Shown: positions 54,990 to 64,000 of the stretch, piece by piece | Layout of the letters: every line of letters starts with the position of its first letter | Numbering within the stretch: position 1 is the first letter of the stretch | Source of the DNA: Cymbomonas tetramitiformis | Taxonomy: Eukaryota > Chlorophyta > Pyramimonadophyceae > Pyramimonadales > Pyramimonadaceae | Assembly (NCBI GenBank): GCA_001247695.2 | Contig: LGRX02029036.1 | Span: 1-64,000 of the forward strand | Direction: 5' to 3' | DNA: 64,000 nucleotides | Made by a program: the position numbers and the translations under genes | The notes under the pieces: model-generated | What the model saw: the letters and a program-made list of their open reading frames with translations, nothing else | Databases searched by the model: none | Told to the model about the DNA's origin: nothing

Positions 54990-55560
54990 TCTGGTGGTCT
55001 GTCTTTAGCGCCGCTATACAATCTGTATACATTGGTTGTATATCCTGCGGCAACGGAACGGTATCTGTTTGGGCAGTTTGTTGGCGTCTTGTTTGTTGAA
55101 TCCCGGCGCTGGTGGTTCGTGAGCGCTGTTCTTTTGTGCTCGTGCATTGAGCCCGTATTCCCCACTCCCATCACATGCGGGATTGCCTTGTGGTAATTCT
55201 CCCAATAGACTGTACTAGCGGCGCAAACTTGGTGTATTTGGTTTTTAGTGCGTCCTGCCGCTCCGTGTCCTGCGTGCATGCGACTCCTATCAGGTGCACT
55301 TGTTTGACCTCTCTCTTGGCTTGTGTTGTGTAGACTGGTCCTATTCGTGTGTGCTCCGTACCTTCCAATATGACTATATCTACACAGTGCGGTATCATGT
55401 TCTTCGCGTGGTGTGGCCCTGGGTTGTTTCTACCGTCCTCTCTGCATCGCCGTCTCATCAGTATATAGTCAATTAGGCTACATGGATTAGGCCTTTTCCC
55501 TGTCTCCTCCCCGACTAGTTTTCCTCTATGTTTGTTTCTATTGCACACCCTCCTTTCCTG
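54990..55560 (-). pseudogene. retroelement remnant (reverse-transcriptase-protein tail)
   Basis: A minus-strand frame (55548-55171) contains SLIDYILMRRRCR, PHCVDIVILEGT and VHLIGVACTQDTERQD followed by KTKYTKFAPLVQSIG. The last part resembles the segment just after the polymerase domain in several non-LTR-type retroelement proteins. No polymerase core is present. This is a fragment, identified by pattern only. Confidence 0.35.
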
Positions 55561-55690
55561 CTCTCCCTCATCGCTGTTGCGATTGCTTCGGTGGTGTCCG
55601 CAAGTGGGTAATCCGTATTCTCATTGCCACGTGGCCGCCCGTATTCTCATTGCCACGTGACCGCATCCTCCCAGCATGCGACCCGCTCTT

Positions 55691-55885
55691 TCACTCCGTG
55701 ATGCTACACCGCTTGGCTCCGCCAGTGACGGCGCACTCATCTGGTGCGCCAAGAACCGGTGAGGGGGGAAATGTATATCCCGTAGATCGCAGCGCCCAAT
55801 GATCGGGCTTCCCCCCCACCGACGATGGCACGGCCGTTTGCCTCTTCAATGGCTCAACCATCGTGCACTTGCCGCGGAGTGCCAA
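55691..55885 (-). other. possible terminal exon after the Kelch region
   Basis: A short minus-strand open frame (KCTMVEPLKRQTAVPSSVGG, ending GGAKRCSITE) downstream of the Kelch exons might be a last exon. It has no Kelch signature and no assigned splice site. Confidence 0.2.
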
Positions 55886-55931
55886 ATCACCTCACCTATG
55901 CGGACCGACCAAACTATGACCTGCTAGTGGA

Positions 55932-58900
55932 TCAACGATCGTTTGCACAATGGTGTGCTCGGCCGTCCATGCAGCTACACCAATGAAGGTACGGATCGTA
56001 GGCATGGAAGGCGGCTCGCACCGCATCATCGCAGGGCGGAGGCAGCAGCAGATGTGTAGTTGTGGCAGCAGCGCCCTCCTCCGATCGCCCACCAATCACA
56101 TGGAGTGTTCCTGGCATAGCCACCAGATTGTGCGAGATGCGCTGCATCGGGTTGCGTCCCACGAAGGGCGGCGTCACCACCGGTTTCCACTCACACAGCT
56201 CAATGTCATACACATCTAATTCCGCGCTTGGTATCGCTCCGTCCACCCCGCCATGCACAACGAACTGCCCGCACAGTACACCGATTGCTGCATCTGGCCG
56301 GTAGTTGGGCGGATCGTCCCCTGGCTGCGTACACCTGGCACGCGATTGAGACCCGTCAGCGCCACGTGTATGCACCCCTCCCCGGATCGGTGCGCAACGA
56401 GGATCCCACAAAGGCCGCGGCGACAGAGCATGATTTGCACGGGTTTGGGGCCAGGACCCACCAGTTGAGGCTCGTCAGAGAGAGACGAGAAATCTGCAAT
56501 CCCGTGTCCGGGTCCCCAGTCGAGGGCCCGAGCACATACATGTAACGCCCAATAATCGTGGCACCCACGTCGTCTCCCCCGAAGGGCGCAGCTCCTGTCG
56601 TCTGCAGCTTCTTCCAAACGCCTGTGTATAGAATTCGACCACCCTTGGAAGTTTTCAGTGCTGACTAAGCAGTGTTTGCTGTCCGAAGTCGTAGTTAGGT
56701 CATTGGGGAAACGTTTGCTGGAAGACAGCCAAGGACTGGGTGACAAAAAGCTCCGGGCTACATCTGATATACGCGGCCGTGTGCCACATGCGGCCGGGTG
56801 GGACCGCACCTGCCACGACGTCGTATTGATGCAGGTCGTTTAATGCCTGACCTGTGGGCGCGACACCTCCAAAGACCAATATTTTTGGCCGCTCCTTCGT
56901 GCTCCGAGCTGCAGCCCCGAACCGAATTCCCCTCCTCGCCGCCTGATCACTCCTCCTCGCCGCCTGATCACCTCTCCTCGCCGCCTGATCACTCTCCTCG
57001 CCGCCTGATCACCTCTCCTCGCCGCCTGATCACCTCGCCTCGCCGCCTGATCACTCCTCCTCGTCGCCTGATCACTCCTTCTCGCCGCCTGATCACCTCT
57101 CCTCGCCGCCTGATCACTCCTCCTCGCCGCCTGGTCCTCCTCCTCGCCGCCTGATCAATCCTCCTCACCGCCTGATCACCTCTCCTCACCGCCTGGTCAC
57201 TCCTCCTCCCCGCCTGATCACTCCTCCTCGCCGCCTGATCACCTCTCCTCGCCGCTTGATCACTCCTCCATGGCCTCGCTATCGTCTGCGCAAAACATTA
57301 TCACAAAATAAAGTACGAGGTGAACACAACACAGGGTTCCAGTAGCTTAGGCCAGGATGGCGCCCGCTGGTGCGGGTGCAGGCGTCGCGGCCCAAAAGGA
57401 GACTCCAGCCACACCGCGGGCCGCGGAGGAGTCGCAACAGGAAAGAGTCCGTGCCTCGGTTTCAAGTTGGGGGAGGTCGTCACAGATTGACAGGAGCGAT
57501 ACTCACCAAAATGTGCAAAAGCGGGCTGGTCGTCCCATCCCTCCTCCTGGCAATGCCATGTCAGTGCCAAACCTCCGTCACAACTCCGTCAGCAGAACCG
57601 TGCCTCGGCGAACATATGCCTAAGCGAGAAAGTCGCACCACGTGGTGCCACATCCGATGGGAGCCCCTAATGGTGGCTGGTGGAAGATGCTTCTATTGTG
57701 GGGCCTCCTGCAGCTGATCTCACCGACCGCTAGACCGCCTCGCTAGGTGCCTCCAAGTTTTTCAGTGGCAGGCATGCGGCCGTCACAGGGCCCTTTTGCA
57801 CAGCAGCGCGCACACTCAGCTTGCCAGCCAGGAAGACGTGGCGACGCCATGGCTCCTTGAGTGGCTCATTGCTGGCATGCCAGATATCGCAAGCTGCAGC
57901 GCCATGGGTGAGCACCTAGTCATGCGAGACAGCCGCATGCCCAGTCACCACAACACCAACCCTGCAGCATCCAAGGGCTCCCGGGGGAGGTTGCACCTCG
58001 TCCACCCACACCACCATTGCTGCACCGTTCCGTTCGCATGGCCGATCCCCGGTGCCTGTCCTCCGCCGACGCCGCGCTCAGCCCTCGTGCCACGTGGCGC
58101 AGCATGGAATTCCACTTCACGCCTCGTGACGTTACGTAGAGTTCCAATTCACGCGGCTGGCAACGCCTTTCGCCTGTTGAATGTTTGCCGCCCGAGCAGC
58201 GCATACACTGGGTGGCGGATGTCAACCGCAAGGTCCCTTGTGGACGCCGCTGTGAGGACGGGCCCCTACGGCAGGCGGAGGGAGATGCCTGTGGACGGAG
58301 CCGCAGCGGACCAATCACGCCCAAGACTGAATGTGTGGACATTCCAAGCACATCCGCCCGATGCTGAAAGCATCGACGGCCAGCCGTGGTAGGGAGTGAG
58401 CGCCGCGAGGCACTCACGATGAGCTGAATTTCCCCGGCGCGCCTTAGATTGAAAAATGTGGGGCGAGTCTGCCCGGGACAAACAATGTGAAAAACAATCC
58501 CGATGGAGATCAGATACTGTCCTGGCAACAAATCCAGCCGGGAAGCGGAGGCTCGGAGGCCGAGGCCAGGCATGGCTGAGAGTGAACCTTGCTGCTCCTG
58601 CGCCGGGGCCTCCCGGTGTTCTCACAGGGCGCCCGCATCATCATAGGGGTGCAGGGCTAACCCTGGAGCCCTGCAGGTTTATTGAGACTTAAAAATCGGG
58701 GAGGGAGGAGGCCGCCGTGAAGAGGTGCGGGGTCTCGGGGCAGTCAGGCCATCGACGCAAAGGGCTAGAGATCGGCATGGCATCTGCCCCGGATGCGCGC
58801 GCGGCACGTGGCATGAGTGATGGGAGACACGGGGCTCGCACCGGGCAGGCAGCTCCAGCAGTGCGTGGTGAGGTCAATCACATTCAGGCTGTTGAAGCTG

Positions 58901-61900
58901 CCCTTGTAGTTGCACCCCCCAAAAAAGTAGAGCCGGTTGTTGTACTCCACCCCGCATATGCCCCACCCCTGCCGCACGGCCATGAAGCGCCCACACTCCC
59001 ATTCGCCACCCGCCTGGCCACTTCCTGAGGGCAGCGCGGCCTCTCCAAAATCGCATCTCCTCCGCCCCAACCTGCAGCAGTCACGTGGCGCGTCGCTCAC
59101 AGAGCTTGCACACTGCGATGGGCGGTTCGGGATACGACAGCCGTCCGAAATTATGCTGGCACCGATGCAATGCGCACACCTTCGTCGGATCTGTAGAGCT
59201 GTGGGCATCCTTCGCCGATTCTACTGTCATCGTATGCGCACTGCGAGGGACGCGGGGGGAACGGAAAGAGTGGTAGCGTGCAGCGAGGGCAGCCTCGTCC
59301 TGCTTAGTGCACGGAGCGGTGGCATGAACCGCACAGTCTCCGCCGGGTCTCACACATGCCCCCTCCCGGGATGCACTGGCTAGAATCATCAGGTGATAAC
59401 AGCGGTGTCTCCAGGATTCTCCGCACCCCGCCTCCGGTTTCCGGACGCACCTTGAAGGGTCGTGGACCTTGCGTCTCAAGCTCCTCCCAGCCGCTCCCTG
59501 GCGAAGCCGGGTTGTAGTAAAACAAGGAATCAGTCGGATCCTCGGTTTGCCCCCCCAGATCACGACCACCAAATACGTAAATCTGGAACCCCCCCAACCG
59601 CATTCGAGGATCACAGCGGTCCGCATCTCCCGAAGCAAGGCGTGGCAAGGCGTGTTCAGGCGCACACGAATTCCACAATACCAACAAGTCAGCCTCCCAG
59701 CAGCCCTGCCGGCAGCTCCGTGCAATCTCCGACAGGCAGGCCATCTCCCAACGACCCGCGTACAATCGCCGCTTTGAACGGTGATGCCTTGGGCGGCCTT
59801 GCGCTCTCCCAGCCGGCAGCCGGCCGGTGTGGCAGAGAGGCGCTGCGGCAAGGGCCGGCGCTCACCTCGGAGCCCCGCGCCACGACGGCGGCCCAACATC
59901 GCGGAGGGCATGCAAGACCCTGCACCTCGTACATCAGCAACAAGCCCCCCTCAGCGGCCGTCAGCCATCAGCCGTCCATGACTTGGCGTGATGACTCAAC
60001 GGCTCGATGCTACGATGGCAGCCATAACGAGAGGCGCAGATGCAGCATGCGTGAGGATGCTCAACTGCCGCTGACGGGATTGCACCGGCATCTCTTGTTC
60101 CACCCAGCATCTGCCTAGCCGTTGATCTTGGTAAGCACCGGCGGCCAGAAGCATCTCGTCCCTGGCCGCACCACTCCCCATCCCGCACTATCCAGAGACT
60201 CGTGCCACAGGCTCTGCCATGTCGACCGCCTCCCGGAGTTGCTGCAATGGCTAAGACCGCGACCCTGACACCTGGAGCCAGACGCAGACTGCCATCGGAG
60301 AACCTTCTCTCGTATCAACCCGAGCGTCTCCCCCAGCCCTGCATCCGCTTTGTGATCGGGTATCGCACCAAATGAGCGCCCACTACAGCCGAGGCGAGCG
60401 TATCTGGCACTATCTTCATCTCGGGACGACAGCCAGGAAACCGCACAGCCGGCTGAATCGTTATTCAAGTTCAAGGATTCGACGGACACCTCTGGGGGTC
60501 ACAGCCTCGGGCGCATGCCGGCGCATCCGCCAGCGCATGCCGCAAGCGATGGCATGGCTGTACGACTGGTGCATTTTTCGACATGCAGGCCTCACCGAGC
60601 GCGGCCTTCTTCGCATGGCTGCTGCCATCTTGCCAGGAGCATCGAAAGGCTGGCATCCGGGAGATGCGCCAAAGTCATGTCACACGCGCTTGCTGTCACA
60701 TGCACATCCCCGAGCCCCCGTCACCATGCAAGCACCCTCGTCACCATGCAAGCGGCCCCTTCACCATGCAAGCACCCCCTTCACCATGCAAGCACCCTCT
60801 TCACCATGCAAGCGGCCCTTCACCATGCAAGCACCCTTCACCATGCAGCACCTTCACCATGCAAGCACCCCCTTCACCATGCAAGCACCCTCTTCACCAT
60901 GCAAGCGCCCCTAACACGTAGATCTATGACTGGATGTTTGTAACAAAGGGGGCAAAGCGCCGATGTTGATTCCCCGGCGCTCCGTGATTTGCCGAGGCTC
61001 CGTCATTCGCCGGCGCTCCATGATTCACCGGCGCTCCGTCATTCGCCGGCACACAGTGATTTGGCCACGGTTTTCATCACATTCCGCAACGGCATCCGCC
61101 ACTGCTCATGCTCCTCCTCTGCGCCTCTGAGGCCCCGCTGGCAGCGCATCGTGCCTTCCCGGCCACACCGCCCCTCACCTTGATCTCTGTGTTGTGCAGC
61201 CTCGCTCTGAGGCGGAGTGATCCGCTCCACGCACAGCACCGGCTCGTCATCCTGGCCGACACCTGTCAGACACCATACTCCAAGAAGCAAGGCATCAGGA
61301 GCTTCGTGGCATAGCTGGCAGTGGCGTCCGATGCGGAGCCTGCGCAGGGGCGGGATTCCAAACTCACACCGGACTCAGCTCCGTCTTTGCCTTCGCTAAA
61401 GAGCTCTGTCCACCAGAATTCTTTGTGGCACACTGCGATTCTGTTTCTCTTAAATCTGTCCAATTGTTTCGTTTCTCCTAGGTTTCCTTATCTTTTTAAT
61501 TTCTCCTCTGTCTCTTCATAGATTCATACATATCCTAGGTCTCTTCATATATCATATTTTTTCTAGGTCCGTTCATATATTCAGGTACCCCTAATCAGGT
61601 GGACACCAGAATCGGCAAGCAGGCTAAAACTGAAAATCCTTAAACTTTACCGCAGGCTCGCTGTTAGCAACCCGAAATCGATTCTTGCAGGTGCAGGAAG
61701 CCTCTCCTGCCCGCCCAGTGACGTCGACGTCCAGAATGTCCCAGGTGTACAATCTGTACAACGATGAGAGGCCGTCTTGAATGAAAAGACAAACATTTTC
61801 GATGAGACCCCTGAGATTGGGTGCACCTGCTGGTCCACATTCATGGTGGGCCGACACCTGAGATGGGAACGCCTACCAGACCACGTTTGTGGCAGGCCGG

Positions 61901-64000
61901 CGCCTGAAATGGCTCATAAGTGCGCGTCCGCATGCGTGGCGGGGCGGCACCTGAGATGAGGTACACCTGCTGGTCCACACTCGTGACGGCGGCATGACCC
62001 ATGCGAGGGGTGGGCTTAGGCCCCTTGAGCTCCGTCAGACGCTGCCACTTGGACTCCTCGAAGTCAAAGCAGTAAACGTCCCCGAGGACTTCAGATTGAT
62101 TCTTATCCTGTCCACCCATGATGATCCAGCCGCCGCCCTTGCCTGGAATCACAGCCGCAGCGAAGTCACTGCGGCAGCGGGGCAGGTCCCCCGTGGCCTC
62201 CACCTCGCGCCACTCCAGTGTCCCCAAATTTAAAGCATACATCTGCACAGCCCCTCCCAGGAAAACCAGTCCAGTCGACACCCTTGGTTGTGTTGGTGTG
62301 TTGTTGCCTGGGCCAAACAGCGCGGTGTGAATCATGTCGTAGGACTGTAGGGCGGTGTGAATCATGTCGTAGGACTGTAGGGCGGTGTGAATCATGTCGT
62401 AGGACTGTAGGGCGGAGAATCCTTGAGGGGCCCTCCCAGTGGCAAGGGGTCCAATGGAGTGGCGTTTCTCATATAGACCCACACGATTGAGAGCTTTTCT
62501 TAGCAGCTGCTTACAATTCAGCAAGTGAATGTCAGAGCGCATAGCGCGCCCGCATGTCCTCGCCAAGCCCTTCGTGCACTGAGCAGCTCAAAGCATATAG
62601 CGCACATCGCAGGCACCAAATCATCCATGCGTGAAACAGATGAGAGCAAATAGCACAACCGTCTGCCCTCGCGATACCATTCGTGCACGTAGTAGGTCAG
62701 AGCTTGAAGCACAACTGCCCGCCCTCGCCGTACCGAAGATGCTGCGCACAACTCACACAGCGGAGGAACAGGCGTTTGGAAACCTTCGCGGCCTGTCGCA
62801 GGAATGGCGGGTGGGGGGGGATCCAGGACGTCCCGCACTTTGATGTTCTCCAGCAGCGTGTCGGTCTTGTCGATGCCATCAAGCACATACAGCTCGTTGG
62901 TACTGGGACGCAATGCCAGCCTCACGTCATCGCCGCCCTGCAGCCCCGTTCTCACCATCAAGTTGGCGCGGAACCCGGCGAAGAACAGAACCTCTCGAGG
63001 GCTGAATATTGGATGAATTAGCACTGTCGCCTCCTCGGGGTTCTAAACAGGCGGCGGCTCGGATGCGTTCAAAGAAGCAGGTCTGTCTTAGGAGGCGGCG
63101 CACGCAAGCATAGCTGTAGGGTAGTTCCTCGCTCGTGCGCGCACCTGCGGCGGCGTGCCCTTTGTCTTCAGGGGGCGCCACATCTGGGTGCTCAGCTTGT
63201 AGGCGTGCAGATCGTTCAAGTCCGTGTCGGAGTTGTCCACGCCTCCAAACACCAACATGTCGCCGTGCGGGGTAATGATCGCCGCATGGCCGGAGCGCGG
63301 TTCCGGCTGATTGCCGGTGGTCCCCACCTGCATGTGGCGTGCGCCATCAGAGTGCTACACGGCTAGTGGCTGAGGAACAGTAGCGTAGCCTAACAGATCA
63401 GCGGTGGCGGGGCGCCTCCAACCTCCTGGGTCGGCATGCTCATTTCTGCTCGTCAGGCACAGCTCCCCAGAAAGGTGAAAGCTGAACCTCGCTCAGCGGC
63501 TCTGGCCCAACGGGTCTCGGAAGGAGCATGCCACGTGTGATGTTGCACCTGCTCCCAGAGCCGCTGTGTTGCGGGGACGCCCAAGTCGAGCTTGAAGAGG
63601 TAGTCGTTACGTCCCTCGTAGTCCTGACCCCCGAACACGAAGAGGCAGCCTTCGTGCTCCACTGCAGAGTGGGCCCAACTAGCGTCCGGGATCTGATCCC
63701 CTTGATTCGGCACTTCGACCCACTGCCCGCGGGAATCCCCGCAAACCCAGGTGAAGACCTCGTCGCATTCATCGTCCCCAAAAGTCGACATATCGCGCCC
63801 GCCAAACATGTATATGTCGTGGGACGTGAACTTCCGGTGGAACGCGATTGAGGCCCAGCAGCGCGGCTGAGTGTTCACGTTCTCGGGGAAGCGCTCGAAG
63901 CACCAGCTCTCGTGGAGCCCATCCGCCAGCCCGCTCTCCAGCAGCTGCAGCCGCTCGTTCCTGGGTGCCTCGGCCTCGGTGTGCCCGTGCGCCTCAAGGA
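55932..64000 (-). CDS. large Kelch-repeat protein gene, many exons, partial
   Basis: This gene encodes a multi-Kelch beta-propeller protein. Clear exons in transcript order: 64000-63549 (IYMFGGRDM and CLFVFGGQD blades; donor CAG|GTGCAA), 63327-63145 (MLVFGGVDN; both junctions phase 0), about 63,010-62,850 (ELYVLDGIDKTDT), about 62,245-61,950 (WIIMGGQDK and YCFDFEESKWQRL), 59582-59451 (IYVFGGRDLGG; donor AAG|GTGCGT), about 59,010-58,842 (RLYFFGGCNYKGS), about 56,900-56,825 (KILVFGGVAP), about 56,570-56,450 (YMYVLGPSTG) and about 56,300-55,990 (QFVVHGGVDG and LHVIGGRSEEG). Introns are long, GC-rich and carry several minisatellites. A Cys/His segment (CALHRCQ...CKLCERR) at about 59,190-59,090 may be a zinc-binding exon. 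The 5' end is outside the window. Such proteins mediate protein contacts; the specific role is unknown. It may be more than one gene, since internal exons are not all resolved. Confidence 0.7.
56930..57265. repeat. CCGCCTGATCA minisatellite
   Basis: About 17 copies of an 18-21-bp unit (CTCCTCGCCGCCTGATCA with small variants), within the Kelch gene region between exons. Confidence 0.92.
60716..60915. repeat. TTCACCATGCAAGCACCC minisatellite
   Basis: About 11 copies of a unit of about 18-20 bp (TTCACCATGCAAGCACCCCC with variants), intronic. A smaller GGCGCTCCGTGATT/CGCCGG repeat follows at 60,976-61,050. Confidence 0.92.
61815..61990 (-). repeat. duplicated Kelch-coding segment
   Basis: Three related segments of about 60-80 bp contain CACCTGCTGGTCCACA and GGGC-G-CACCTGAGATG. 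They correspond to the VDQQVYLISG part of a Kelch blade. One belongs to the exon at 61,950-62,245; the others look like decayed tandem copies. Confidence 0.6.
62328..62420. repeat. 30-bp tandem repeat, three copies
   Basis: Three identical copies of GCGGTGTGAATCATGTCGTA followed by GGACTGTAGG, just upstream of a Kelch exon on the minus strand. Confidence 0.95.

Overview
The window reads as nuclear DNA of a eukaryote, most likely a microbial alga or other protist. Genes are split by short introns (about 50-250 nt) with GTGCG-, GTGAG- and GTA-type donors and AG acceptors. There are no operons or ribosome-binding sites, and much of the space is minisatellites, AT-rich spacer and DNA transposons. 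Lineage cannot be fixed from the sequence alone. The donors would suit a green alga, but nothing here is decisive. All family names below come from recognising motifs, not from a search.

Left part (1-17.8 kb). It holds a partial aldo/keto reductase gene (- strand) and a bifunctional sugar-acid kinase / KDPG-type aldolase fusion (+), with a GC-AG intron. These are followed by a small membrane-protein gene (-) whose large intron carries two minisatellites, some unassigned exons, a zinc-finger-like gene, a frameshifted MT-A70-type methyltransferase with N-terminal zinc fingers, and an unassigned gene.

Element I (about 17.83-29.10 kb). This is a transposon-like unit of about 11.3 kb bounded by inverted arrays of a 184-bp satellite. 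It carries two divergent genes: a DDE-like transposase (-) and a PHD-finger / 2-oxoglutarate-Fe(II) dioxygenase protein (+). A tandem-repeat intergenic region separates them. Next to it (29.3-31.2 kb) lie exons of a retroelement-like integrase.

Element II (32,864-44,552). This is a second large transposon, 11.69 kb, with terminal inverted repeats of about 34 bp and a 4-bp GCTT target duplication. It also carries a divergent pair: a two-exon DUF7869-like transposase (-) and a five-segment gene for a large coiled-coil partner (+). An array of about 25 palindromic 42-bp units lies between them. Element II sits inside a coding exon of a host gene. Removing it and one GCTT copy rebuilds an open exon whose phase matches the next exon.

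Right part (44.6-64 kb). It contains a 1.3-kb non-autonomous element with TTCA duplications that interrupts another reading frame, a 182-bp Tourist-like MITE, an older element with inverted ends, a repeat-rich block (51.3-54.7 kb), a retroelement remnant, and a GC-rich, many-exon Kelch-repeat gene (- strand) running off the right edge.

The most notable biology is the pair of large DNA transposons with the same layout but different proteins. One of them carries a probable nucleic-acid or chromatin-modifying dioxygenase.
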